The translations under genes and the position numbers were made by a program. The notes below the pieces were generated by a model. The model was not told where the DNA came from and searched no databases. It saw only the letters and a program-made list of their open reading frames with translations. Below, one piece after another: positions 18,976 to 26,520 of a DNA stretch of 27,006 bases. How positions within the stretch are numbered: position 1 is the stretch's first letter; each line of letters opens with the position of its first letter. This stretch comes from an uncultured bacterium (GTDB lineage: Bacteria > Gemmatimonadota > Gemmatimonadetes > Longimicrobiales > RSA9): NCBI GenBank assembly GCA_937995995.1, contig CALKIP010000305.1:1-27006 (forward strand), written 5' to 3'.

Positions 18976-19004
18976 AATATAGCCGAACGCACGACTCCGA
19001 TCAA
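18976..19004 (-). promoter_or_regulatory. Predicted sigma70-type promoter of prfB
   Basis: On the minus strand TTGATC (19004-18999) and TATATT (18981-18976) are separated by exactly 17 bases. They match the -35 and -10 consensus at 4/6 and 5/6 positions. Transcription would start near 18969, giving a leader of about 69 bases before the prfB ATG. The site lies in the 138-bp gap after the zinc-ribbon gene, the largest gap in this half of the window. Confidence 0.6.
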
Positions 19005-19038
19005 CCAAGCGCATCAGTCAGCCGAGCGACGGAGTGCA

Positions 19039-19626
19039 TCAGAATATCTGGCGTCCCTTCGCGAGGATCTCGTTGAGTGCATCGCGGAAGTAGGGCGTGT
19101 CATGCGCCCGCTCGGCACCGACCTGAAGTACGTACTCCTCCCAGCTCTTGAGGATCTCCTCTCGGAAATCTTCACGCAGCGTGCCGCTCCGCAGGCTCGC
19201 CTCCCAGCGGTCCGGATGGTAGGCGACGATATCGGAGACGAGTGCCCGCGCCAGCCGGCGTGCCCGCACCTCGGGATCCTGCGGACCGAAGACCGGGACG
19301 CCTGCAGCGGGTCGGGGCGACGTTGCGGCCGCGGGTGCAGCGGGGCGTGCCGGAGCTTGGGGCGCATTGGGCCGCGGCGGTGCATCGGGAGCGGCGGGGC
19401 GTGCCGGCACTTCGGCCGCAGCGGGTCGCCGAGGGGGCGCCGCCTCGGGAGTGCGCCCCTCTCCACTCGATCCGGTACTCGCCACAGGGGCGCCGGCAGG
19501 TACCTTCACGGGTTCGATGCGAAACGTCTGCTTGCAGCGCGCGCATCGCGCCTGGGTTCCGCCTGCGGGGACGCGTGCCGGGTCGATCCGATAGAGCGTG
19601 TTGCAATGGGAACAGCGTACATTCAT
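19039..19626 (-). CDS. Zinc-ribbon (MJ0042-type) protein with Ala/Pro-rich linker, unknown role
   Basis: This 195-residue protein has three parts. Residues 1-38 are a zinc ribbon, with CSHC near the start and CARC about 23 residues later, of the MJ0042 finger type. Residues 45-110 form a low-complexity Ala/Pro/Arg linker with PARPAAP repeats. Residues 115-195 form a helical domain (ARRLARALVSDIVAYHPDRW, then KSWEEYVLQVG) that resembles the C-terminal domain seen with zinc-ribbon proteins in Deltaproteobacteria and relatives. No catalytic motif or membrane segment is visible. The gene follows the diguanylate-cyclase-like gene by 38 bp, so the two may be co-expressed. The function is unknown; a regulatory or scaffold role is a guess. 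Confidence 0.8.
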   Translation of the reverse strand: MNVRCSHCNTLYRIDPARVPAGGTQARCARCKQTFRIEPVKVPAGAPVASTGSSGEGRTPEAAPPRRPAAAEVPARPAAPDAPPRPNAPQAPARPAAPAAATSPRPAAGVPVFGPQDPEVRARRLARALVSDIVAYHPDRWEASLRSGTLREDFREEILKSWEEYVLQVGAERAHDTPYFRDALNEILAKGRQIF

Positions 19627-19664
19627 GGCTTGGTGCCTGTCGGATATCGGTTCTACAATGCCCC

Positions 19665-20624
19665 TCAGCGTCCGGCGTGGAGGACGGGCGCGTTGTCACG
19701 CCGCCGGTCCACCGTGTAGACGGATCCCGGGATGGTCTTGGCGTAGGCCTTCATCTCCGTCGCCAGCTCGCCGATGCGTGCCGTGTGCGTGAAATGGCGG
19801 TGCTGATTCGTGACCACGCCGATCGAAAGCGTCATGAGCGGAATCCGGAGCAGATTTCCCCGCCGGTCCTTCCCGAGGAAATAACCGGACCGCCGATCCT
19901 CCTCGGTGTACTGGTAGGGGATCAGCTGGTCGAAGACCTCGAGGACCTCCTCCCAACAGGTATCCATGTCCTCGACCGGCACGTTGAAGATGAAGTCATC
20001 TCCGCCAATGTGCCCGATGAACCCGCCCGGCGAATGTCCCTTCACCACGTCCCTGAGGATGCGCGATACGAGTAGAATGACCCGATCGCCCTCATTGTAG
20101 CCGTAGCGGTCGTTGAACTCCTTGAAATGGTCCAGGTCCGCGTAGCATACCGCGAATATCTGCCCGCAGCGGATCCTCTCCGCCATGTCCCGCTCGATCT
20201 GGACGGTCCCGGGCAGCCGCGTCGTCGGATGCACGCTCACATCGCGGTCGGCCCGATCGAGGGCCATGCGAAGGCGAAGCATCTGCTCCCGCCCGTCCAT
20301 GACAGGTGAGAGGACCTCATCCGCCCCACTCTCCAGTGCCTCGAGGGTATAGGCGTGGTCGACCTCGCGCAACAGGAACGCGACCGGGATGATGGCAGTG
20401 AACGGGTCGCTCTTGAGGGCACCGCAGAGCGCGATGCTCTCCGCTCCATCACTGCCGTCCATGATCACGCAGACCGGCAGGTTCTGGTTGACCAGGAGCA
20501 TGAGCCCGTCGCCGTCGCCGTGCGTGACGACCTCGAGCCCGCGATCCCGCGCGAGCGCGACCACGGCCCTCGGAGGCGAGTCTCCCCGGGGGGAGTAGTA
20601 GACGATCGTCCGGTGAAAGCGCAT
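19665..20624 (-). CDS. GGDEF-domain protein (probable diguanylate cyclase) with degenerate receiver domain
   Basis: The 319-residue protein begins with a receiver-like domain (about 1-125), with VCVIMDGSDG holding a possible phospho-acceptor Asp (D56). The acidic pair and the conserved Lys of true receivers are not evident, so phosphorylation is doubtful. A GGDEF domain follows from about residue 130: HPTTRLPG (matching DxLTGLPN), YADLDHFKEFNDRYGYNEGD (metal/substrate binding) and the active-site loop GGDDF (207-211). This is a conservative variant found in active cyclases. No RxxD inhibitory site precedes it. The product would be cyclic di-GMP. ATG 20624 is chosen over the in-frame TTG at 20690 because that TTG is part of the predicted -35 box. 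Confidence 0.85.
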   Translation of the reverse strand: MRFHRTIVYYSPRGDSPPRAVVALARDRGLEVVTHGDGDGLMLLVNQNLPVCVIMDGSDGAESIALCGALKSDPFTAIIPVAFLLREVDHAYTLEALESGADEVLSPVMDGREQMLRLRMALDRADRDVSVHPTTRLPGTVQIERDMAERIRCGQIFAVCYADLDHFKEFNDRYGYNEGDRVILLVSRILRDVVKGHSPGGFIGHIGGDDFIFNVPVEDMDTCWEEVLEVFDQLIPYQYTEEDRRSGYFLGKDRRGNLLRIPLMTLSIGVVTNQHRHFTHTARIGELATEMKAYAKTIPGSVYTVDRRRDNAPVLHAGR

Positions 20625-20661
20625 ACCCGCTGGCGAGAAGTGGCCGGGGAAGGTCAAGTCG

Positions 20662-20690
20662 AAGCTAGCTCCGCGGCGGAGCGCTGTCAA
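20662..20690 (-). promoter_or_regulatory. Predicted promoter of the GGDEF gene
   Basis: The minus strand has a perfect -35 TTGACA (20690-20685), a 17-base spacer and TAGCTT (20667-20662), which keeps the key T, A and final T of a -10 box. Transcription would begin near 20655, about 30 bases before ATG 20624. A GCTCCG/CGGAGC inverted repeat (20668-20682) fills the spacer and could be an operator. Confidence 0.5.
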
Positions 20691-20729
20691 ACCCCCTGTC
20701 GCTCACGAGGCTACGGCATTCGGCCCGTC

Positions 20730-22841
20730 TCACTCCGGGACGAGGAGGAAATCGATTTTTCGATCGTCGCGATTCACCGAGGCGACCTGGATCTTCACGC
20801 GGTCCCCCAGCTGGAAGCGGCGTCGCCTGTGCTCGCCGACCAGCGACAGCTGTTCCTCCAGGTAGACGTAGTAGTCGTCTTCAAGGTTGCTCACGTGGAC
20901 GAGGCCTTCCACGAAGTAGTCGTCCAGCAGCACGAAGAGACCGAATGCGGTCACGCCACTGATCGTGCCGGAAAACTCCTCGCCCAGGTGCCGTTCCATG
21001 AACTCGACCTTCTTCAGGTCGACACTGTCGCGCTCCGCCTCGACCGCGACCCGCTCCCGCTCGCTCGATAGGCGGGCGATCGTCGGCAACGTTTCCTCAC
21101 GCAGCGAAGACGGCAGTTGCTCCCCATCGATGAATGCTCGCCCGGCCAGTCGATGCACCACCAGGTCCGGGTAGCGGCGAATCGGAGAGGTGAAGTGGGT
21201 GTAGTGGTCCGCGGCGAGCCCGAAGTGTCCGTCGTTCTCATGGCTGTAGCGGGCCTGCTTCATGGAGCGCAGGACCACCGTAGAGATCAGATTCGCCTCG
21301 GGCTTTCCCTGGACGCGAGTCAGCAGGCGCTGCAGGTCCTTGGGCGTGGGTTCGCCCCTTCGGGCGACCCGGTAGCCGAAGGTCGCGGCGAACTCGCTGA
21401 GCTGCTCGAGGCGGTCGGCGTCCGGCCGCTCGTGGATGCGGTACAGGAACGGCAGCTTGCGCTTGGTTGCCGCCCGCGCGATCGTCTCGTTCGCGAGGAG
21501 CATGAAGTCCTCGATCAGCCGATGGCTCTCGTAGCGGAGCACTCGCTGAATGTCCGTCGGCTCGCCCTGGATGTTCAGGATGACACGTGCTTCCGGGAGG
21601 TCGAAGTCCAGGCTTCCCCGCTTCTCCCTGCGCTCGCGCAGAGCCCGGCTGATCCGTACGAGGGATCGTATCGCCTCGTCGGCATCGGGGTCCACCGATC
21701 CGTGGCCGTCGATCACGGCCTGGGCCTCCTCGTAGGAGATGCGGTGCCTGCTGCGGATGACGCTGCGCACCAGTTCGTGATCGTGGACGCGCCCGGTCGC
21801 ATCGACGGTGAGGAGCAGCGACATGGCGAGTCGGTCCTCGCCCGGTACGATCGAGCAGATATCCGTGGAGAGCGCCTCCGGCAGCATCGGGATCACACGG
21901 TCGACGAGGTAGACGCTCGTCCCCCGCTGGAGCGCCTCGGCATCGATTGCCGAGCCCTCCCGGACATAATGGCTCACGTCGGCGATGTGAACACCGACTC
22001 TCCAGTGGTCTTCGTCCAGCGGCGTAATGGAAAGTGCGTCGTCGTGATCTCTGGCATCCGAGGGGTCGATCGTGAAGATCAGCTCCTCACGAAGGTCGCG
22101 GCGGCCCTCCATCTCCTCTTCGGTGATGCCGCGGTCGCGCAGGCGTTCGGCCTCTTCGACCACCTCCGGTGGGAACTCCACGGGCAGGCCGTGCCCGTAG
22201 ACGATCGCCATGACGTCGACACCGGCCTGCGTCCGCGGACCGATGACTCGCTCGATCTCCCCGGCCGGACCGAGATGCTCGTCACCCCAGTTCGACACCC
22301 GTACCATCACGACGTCGCCCTCGGAGGCGCCACCCTCCTGACCGGGCGGGATGAAGATGTCGCGAGTCAGCTTCCGGTCCTCGGGTACGACGAAACCGAA
22401 ATTGCGCGCGGGGTGATACACGCCGACGATCGATTCGCGGGCGCGTTCCAGGACCTTGATGATGCGTCCCTCACGCCTCTGGCCACGCCGCCTCTTCTCC
22501 ACACGGGCGACGACGCGGTCGCCGTGCACGGCAGAAGCCATCCCCTGCCACGGAACGAAAAGGTCCTCTTCGCCGTCCTCCGGGACCACGAAGCCCGCCC
22601 CGCTTCGGATCGTCTGGAGCCTGCCGACGACGAGATTGATCTTCTCGGGCGCCGCGTAGCGCTGGCGCCTGACTCGATAGAGCAATCCTTCGTCCTCGAG
22701 ACGTCGGAGCTGCTCCTTGAACTCCGGGTAGTCATCCGTGGCCACGCCCAAGCCCTGTGCCAGCTCCTTCGCCTTGAGCGGCCGGCCGGCCGTGTCCCGC
22801 AGATACTCGATGATTTCGTCCGCTCGTATCGGCACGCTCAT
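20730..22841 (-). CDS. rnr: Ribonuclease R
   Basis: RNase R is a processive 3'-5' exoribonuclease that degrades structured RNA. The protein has about 703 residues: an N-terminal winged-helix segment (IIEYLRDTAGRPLKAKELAQ), two cold-shock domains (GAGFVVPEDGEEDLFVP and NFGFVVPED), the RNB catalytic domain with DPSDARDHDDALS (metal-binding aspartates near 259-268) and HFTSPIRRYPDLVVHR, and a C-terminal S1 domain (GTISGVTAFGLFVLLDD). ATG 22841 overlaps the upstream stop in an ATGA, as at other junctions here. An ATG 12 bases upstream (22853) is also possible. The basic Lys-rich tail of E. coli RNase R is absent. Confidence 0.95.
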   Translation of the reverse strand: MSVPIRADEIIEYLRDTAGRPLKAKELAQGLGVATDDYPEFKEQLRRLEDEGLLYRVRRQRYAAPEKINLVVGRLQTIRSGAGFVVPEDGEEDLFVPWQGMASAVHGDRVVARVEKRRRGQRREGRIIKVLERARESIVGVYHPARNFGFVVPEDRKLTRDIFIPPGQEGGASEGDVVMVRVSNWGDEHLGPAGEIERVIGPRTQAGVDVMAIVYGHGLPVEFPPEVVEEAERLRDRGITEEEMEGRRDLREELIFTIDPSDARDHDDALSITPLDEDHWRVGVHIADVSHYVREGSAIDAEALQRGTSVYLVDRVIPMLPEALSTDICSIVPGEDRLAMSLLLTVDATGRVHDHELVRSVIRSRHRISYEEAQAVIDGHGSVDPDADEAIRSLVRISRALRERREKRGSLDFDLPEARVILNIQGEPTDIQRVLRYESHRLIEDFMLLANETIARAATKRKLPFLYRIHERPDADRLEQLSEFAATFGYRVARRGEPTPKDLQRLLTRVQGKPEANLISTVVLRSMKQARYSHENDGHFGLAADHYTHFTSPIRRYPDLVVHRLAGRAFIDGEQLPSSLREETLPTIARLSSERERVAVEAERDSVDLKKVEFMERHLGEEFSGTISGVTAFGLFVLLDDYFVEGLVHVSNLEDDYYVYLEEQLSLVGEHRRRRFQLGDRVKIQVASVNRDDRKIDFLLVPE

Positions 22842-23677
22842 CTCCTCGGCCATGGAATTCGAACCACAGCGTCCCATGTGGTCCGGCCACCTCGTACTTC
22901 CATGGTGCTTTCGAGTTTGAAGGGAGGTTCAGCGCTTCGCGGACCGTGCAGCCGTGCAGCGACCAGTGCATCGGCCGCGCTGACCAGGTGATTTGCAAGG
23001 ATCAGACCGAGCGTACGTGTCGCCGAACGCAGCGCCTCGTCGCTGTCGCGCATGCGCCTCCGGTACGTTTCACGGTCGATATGATTCTCGCCCCAGGACC
23101 AGGCGAACGCCGGACCCACCGCGTGCTCTCGGTAGTAGTCGAGTGCGAGCTGGTACTCGGGTGAGTCCTCCGGCGGCTCCTCGTCACCGCCCGGAAAATG
23201 CAGGTCTCGGGCGAGAGCCCAGATGGAGCCGTTGTACGTATCCGCACGCGACTCGGGCTGGATTCCGGGACGGTCGGGTGCCACGTCGAAGGCACCGCTC
23301 GCCGCGTATTGGCCGATCGCCTCATAATACCAGAACTCGCCATCGATGCGGTTCGTCGCGGTGCCGCGGCGCGCGACCGCCCACGCCAGGTCCCGGTAGT
23401 CGCGCTCGAACTGCCGGCCCCTGGAGCGCCGATCGAAATAGCGGGCCAGTCCCCAGAACTCGAAAGCGACGTAGGGCACCCAGCGTTCCAGCCCGACACG
23501 CTGCTGGCCGAGACCCGGAAGGAGTGCGGAATAGAGGAACGCGCGGCCCGGGCTCGGACCCGTGGCGACGGAGTCCGCCCAGGGGATGCTTCGATCGTGG
23601 TACGGAATCGCCTGGCCCGATGCGGCCGGGCTCACCAGGGCGAGGGCGAGTGTCGAGAGCAGGGCGCCTCGCCACAT
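22838..23677 (-). CDS. Exported protein with DUF5683-like region, unknown function
   Basis: From ATG 23677 the protein has 279 residues. It starts with a signal peptide (MWRGALLSTLALALVSPAAS, cleavage near SGQA). The mature part has PGRAFLYSALLPGLGQQRVG, resembling the DUF5683 signature (ALxxSxxLPGxGQ) seen in envelope proteins of Bacteroidetes and relatives. The rest is rich in Tyr, Trp and Arg, with no catalytic motif I recognise, and a hydrophobic segment near LGLILANHLVSAADALVAARL. The larger upstream reading frame is antisense-like and has no signal peptide. The gene follows the PorV-like gene by 11 bp and overlaps rnr by 4 bp. It may be a periplasmic or membrane-associated partner of the outer-membrane protein upstream. 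Confidence 0.75.
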   Translation of the reverse strand: MWRGALLSTLALALVSPAASGQAIPYHDRSIPWADSVATGPSPGRAFLYSALLPGLGQQRVGLERWVPYVAFEFWGLARYFDRRSRGRQFERDYRDLAWAVARRGTATNRIDGEFWYYEAIGQYAASGAFDVAPDRPGIQPESRADTYNGSIWALARDLHFPGGDEEPPEDSPEYQLALDYYREHAVGPAFAWSWGENHIDRETYRRRMRDSDEALRSATRTLGLILANHLVSAADALVAARLHGPRSAEPPFKLESTMEVRGGRTTWDAVVRIPWPRR

Positions 23678-23688
23678 GATGCGACGGT

Positions 23689-24750
23689 TCAGAATCGCAA
23701 CCCGAGGGAGAACTGTACGGGATCCTCCGCGGTCTCGAGCAGGCTCGAGGCGAAGGAACGAGACACCGACACCGTGATGCGGTCGTAATGCACACCGATT
23801 CCGATTGCCGCGCCCGTGCCGAGGCCCTCGCCCGGAACGTATCCGGCACGAAGAAAAACCGCGTCCCGCGCCGCCAGCTCGACCCCCACCGATGCCGTGG
23901 GCGCCCCCCGATCGTTCCAGTTCTCGATCACCTCGACGGCCCACCATAGCTCGATGTCCTCCACCGGCTGCAGGTGACGGAGCACCTCGTAGGCCATACC
24001 CAACCGCAGGCGAACCGGCAGGGGATCCGCCTGCTTGGCGTTGATGACCTGAAGTGGAAAGCCCATGTTGCTGGCCGTGGCACCGAGCCGAAGTCCCGGT
24101 ATGCGCTCGGGGTGAATCCGGATGCCGACGTCTACGGCGTGGGTCGTCGCGGCGATTTGCAGGTCCTCACACGTACCACGACAGCCGATACGCATCTGGT
24201 AGAACTTGTAATTGATTCCGGCGGAGAGCCACGAGGCGAGTGTGGTGCCGAAGGTCCCGACCAGAACGTGATGTCTAAGCGTTACGGCACCGATGGTCCG
24301 ACCCTGCTCGTCCGTCTGCTCGATCTCCTCCTCGTCGACCAGCTCATACGACAGCCCGACGGTGCCCACGCCACTCGGAGTGAAGAGGAGCGAGAACGCA
24401 CTCGCCTGAGTGATCATGCTCGAATGGTGGACGACGAAATGGCTTCCCTCGAGCCCTGCGACCCCCGCGGGGTTGCCGAACACCGCGTCCGGCGTCGTCG
24501 CCGACGTCGTCGCACGGCCTAGTGCGACCGATTGAGCACCGACGGGAATGAGCAGCACGAGGCAGCATTCGGTAGCGGGCGTGAGACCGCCTCCGCCACT
24601 ACTCTGGCGAGCCGCAAGGTCGCCGGCCGGAACTGCCACGGCGCAGGTCGCACAGGCCATGATGAAGCGGGCGAATCGCGCCCGCCACCCTCCCTCCCCT
24701 GCCCGCCGTTCCAGCTCCGGGCGAACCGACCTAAAGAGGCTTGGCCTCAT
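23689..24750 (-). CDS. PorV/PorQ-family outer-membrane beta-barrel protein
   Basis: The protein resembles the PorV/PorQ (UPF0164) group of FadL-like barrels. LLIPVGAQSVALGRATTSAT and DAVFGNPAGVAGL near the N-terminus are the family signature, followed by alternating barrel strands and a final aromatic beta-signal (QFSLGLRF). Cysteines in GCRGTC may form a loop disulfide. The start is unsure. ATG 24750 gives 353 residues with a long basic leader before the hydrophobic signal segment (FIMACATCAVAVP). ATG 24660 would start inside that segment. The first start overlaps the Trm112-like gene by 20 bp. PorV serves type IX secretion in Bacteroidetes, but no other type IX gene is here, so that role should not be assumed. 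Confidence 0.8.
   Translation of the reverse strand: MRPSLFRSVRPELERRAGEGGWRARFARFIMACATCAVAVPAGDLAARQSSGGGGLTPATECCLVLLIPVGAQSVALGRATTSATTPDAVFGNPAGVAGLEGSHFVVHHSSMITQASAFSLLFTPSGVGTVGLSYELVDEEEIEQTDEQGRTIGAVTLRHHVLVGTFGTTLASWLSAGINYKFYQMRIGCRGTCEDLQIAATTHAVDVGIRIHPERIPGLRLGATASNMGFPLQVINAKQADPLPVRLRLGMAYEVLRHLQPVEDIELWWAVEVIENWNDRGAPTASVGVELAARDAVFLRAGYVPGEGLGTGAAIGIGVHYDRITVSVSRSFASSLLETAEDPVQFSLGLRF
24681..24704 (-). other. Potential G-quadruplex motif on the coding strand
   Basis: The minus strand carries five runs of three or four G separated by loops of 2, 1, 1 and 4 bases. This fits the canonical intramolecular G-quadruplex pattern with short loops. It lies between the two candidate starts of the PorV-like gene, so it is either early coding sequence or leader. 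Confidence 0.5.
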
Positions 24751-24895
24751 CCAGGAGCATGATCGGGATGTCGTCACGAATCTCGAATCGCAGCCGACAC
24801 CGCTCACAAACGAGTTCGTTCTCCTCCGCCCGGTACTCCAACTCACCCTTGCATTTCGGGCATACGAGAATTTCCAGCAGTTCAGGATCCAGCAT
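24731..24895 (-). CDS. Trm112/YcaR-family small zinc-binding protein
   Basis: A 54-residue ORF that is easily missed because of its size. It starts MLDPELLEILVCPKCKGELEY, has CPKC (12-15) and CERC (30-33) as the zinc-binding pairs, and ends with RDDIPIMLLDEAKPL. This is the typical Trm112/YcaR form (ILxCPxCKG ... IRDGIPxML). The eukaryotic and archaeal homologue activates methyltransferases; the bacterial role is less clear. In gammaproteobacteria ycaR lies beside lpxK and kdsB; here it follows era by 23 bp. Its 3' end overlaps the possible start of the PorV-like gene. Confidence 0.92.
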   Translation of the reverse strand: MLDPELLEILVCPKCKGELEYRAEENELVCERCRLRFEIRDDIPIMLLDEAKPL

Positions 24896-24918
24896 CACAC
24901 ATCACTCCAATCTCGGAT

Positions 24919-25863
24919 TTATCGACCGGCCCTGGGCTCATCCTTCGGAACCGGATAGCCGAGGTGTTCAAGAGCCGTCCGCTTCTTTCGCCAGCGTGGC
25001 ATCGCCTTGACCCAGAGATCGAGGTAAACGCGACGCCCGAGGAAGGCTTCGATCTTCTCGCGGGACAATTGACCGAGTCGGCGGATCCCCGCGCCTCCCT
25101 TTCCGACCAGGATACCCTTCTGACTCTCCCGCTCCACGAAGACAACGGCACGGATGAAGACTGGATCCTCCGCCTCCCGAAATTCCTCGATGCGAACGGC
25201 CGTGCTGTAGGGAACTTCCTCGTGGTATTCTTCGAAGATCGTCTCGCGCACGAGTTCCGAGACGAAGAAGCGCACGGGCTGAACCGCGATCTCGTCTTCG
25301 GGATAGAAGAAAGGCGACGCGGGGAGCGCCTCGATCAGCGAGCGCCGAAGGTCTTCTACCCCGGTGCCCCGCGCGGCGGAGATGCGAATGGGCGCCAGGC
25401 CAAACCGCTCCCTCACCCACTCCTGGAGCGCAGAGACGGCATCGTCCCGCGCCAGATCGATCTTGTTGATCACGACGAAGAGCTCGTCCCGGCGCGCCAG
25501 CAGCGCATCCAGCGCCTCACCCATGGGACACGTGTCCTCAGGCCGCGTCGCATCGAGGAGGAGCAGGACCAGATCCGCGTCGGCGAGGGCGGCGAGGGCC
25601 GATTCGAGCATGGAGCGTTGCAGCAGATAGCGAGGCTCCAGCAGCCCGGGCGTATCGACGAAGATGATCTGCGCGCTCGAGTCGGTATAGATCCCCATGA
25701 CCCGCTCACGCGTCGTCTGCGCTCTGGGCGTCACGATGCTCAGCTTCTCTCCGGTCAGAGCATTGAGCAGCGTGGACTTGCCGACATTCGGCTGCCCGAC
25801 CAGCGCCACGTACCCTGCACGAGTCCCCGTGTTTTTCGCCGCTGTAGGATCCTTTCCTTCCAT
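24919..25863 (-). CDS. era: GTPase Era
   Basis: Era is an essential GTPase that binds 16S rRNA and helps 30S subunit maturation. From ATG 25863 it has 314 residues. G motifs are GQPNVGKSTLLNAL (G1), TTRERV (G2), VDTPG (G3), NKIDLA (G4) and SAARG (G5). The C-terminal KH domain is visible with FVERESQKGILVGKGGAGIRR. An in-frame ATG at 25911 would add 16 basic residues (RWRRRG) that are not typical of the family. It is the first gene of the era-trm112-porV-rnr group and lies about 190 bp from the insertion sequence. Confidence 0.95.
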   Translation of the reverse strand: MEGKDPTAAKNTGTRAGYVALVGQPNVGKSTLLNALTGEKLSIVTPRAQTTRERVMGIYTDSSAQIIFVDTPGLLEPRYLLQRSMLESALAALADADLVLLLLDATRPEDTCPMGEALDALLARRDELFVVINKIDLARDDAVSALQEWVRERFGLAPIRISAARGTGVEDLRRSLIEALPASPFFYPEDEIAVQPVRFFVSELVRETIFEEYHEEVPYSTAVRIEEFREAEDPVFIRAVVFVERESQKGILVGKGGAGIRRLGQLSREKIEAFLGRRVYLDLWVKAMPRWRKKRTALEHLGYPVPKDEPRAGR

Positions 25864-26054
25864 GCGTCGAATGTAGAGACCCCGCCGGCGCCAACGCAAG
25901 CGATCCCTCATCGGGTACCAGACCCGGCTGCGCAGGTCTGAACGCAGGGCGTTACATCGAGCCCCCGAATGGTTGCAACCGCTCCAACCAATGGCGACTG
26001 ACCCTGGCTAAACGGATAAACGCCTACGGCCTCCTGCGTGCAGACAATTGAGTC
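25864..26054. other. Intergenic region between era and the insertion sequence
   Basis: About 190 bp with no clear gene. It holds a perfect 10-bp palindrome, GGTTGCAACC (25971-25980), and a weak promoter-like pair facing era: TTGCGT (25899-25894), 18 bases, TACATT (25875-25870). The latter ends only 6 bases before ATG 25863. The part next to the IS may be the 3' end of an interrupted reading frame (see findings). Confidence 0.5.
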
Positions 26055-26056
26055 TA

Positions 26057-26074
26057 AGAGTGTGTGAAGAAAGT
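26057..26074 (+). repeat. IS left terminal inverted repeat
   Basis: 18-bp repeat matching the right end at 17 of 18 positions. The stop codon of the second transposase frame (26076-26074) touches its inner edge. Confidence 0.9.
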
Positions 26075-26520
26075 CATGCGGGAGCGAGCCTCCGCACCAT
26101 CAGATGAATCATGACTGTTCGGATCCAGCTCTCGCTGCTTGTGGGCTCGGCTTCGTAGTCCTTGCTGAGGCGCCGGTAGCGACCGAGCCAGGCGAAGGTT
26201 CGTTCGACGATCCAGCGCTTGGCGAGCACCACGAAGCCACGCTGTCCCTGCAACTTAGGCACGATCTGGAGCCAGAGGCCGAGTTCGTCTGCGGTCCAGT
26301 CCTCGAGTTTGCCCTGGTAGCCGGCGTCTGCCCAAACGGTCTCGAGCCGGTGAAAGCGGTCCCAGTCGAGCTGGCCGAGCACCTGCTTGGCTCCATCGCG
26401 ATCCTGGACGTTGGCCTCATGAACAGACAGAGCATGGATCAGCCCGAGGGTATCGACTACGATGTGGCGCTTCCTGCCGCTTACCCGTTTGCCGGCGTCG
26501 TAGCCTCTGGGCCCCCTTTT
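26074..26520 (-). CDS. IS5-family transposase, second frame (OrfB, -1 relative to OrfA)
   Basis: OrfB holds the C-terminal half: GPRGYDAGKRVSGRKRHIVV, DTLGLIHALSVHEANVQDRD, the second catalytic Asp in VWADAGYQG, and the catalytic Glu in KRWIVERTFAWLGRYRR. The frame has no good start of its own at the right place and must be entered from OrfA. The slip site could be programmed (A5-G5 run, AAA re-pairing in the -1 frame), or the element could have lost one base in the homopolymer run. Both leave the catalytic residues intact in the joined product. The given upper limit is where the frame can be entered, not a start codon. Confidence 0.85.
   Translation of the reverse strand, partial: KRGPRGYDAGKRVSGRKRHIVVDTLGLIHALSVHEANVQDRDGAKQVLGQLDWDRFHRLETVWADAGYQGKLEDWTADELGLWLQIVPKLQGQRGFVVLAKRWIVERTFAWLGRYRRLSKDYEAEPTSSESWIRTVMIHLMVRRLAPA

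Noticed and set aside
20625..20690. TTG start at 20690 for the GGDEF protein
   Set aside because: That TTG is the first half of a perfect TTGACA -35 box with a suitably spaced -10, so it is unlikely to be in the message. The extra residues show no domain.
21117..22991. Plus-strand open frame of 624 codons opposite rnr
   Set aside because: Antisense shadow of RNase R. It spans the junction of two real minus-strand genes and has no domain.
23689..24750. Evidence for a type IX secretion system from the PorV-like protein
   Set aside because: PorV/PorQ-like barrels are found in bacteria without type IX secretion, and no other component is present in the window.
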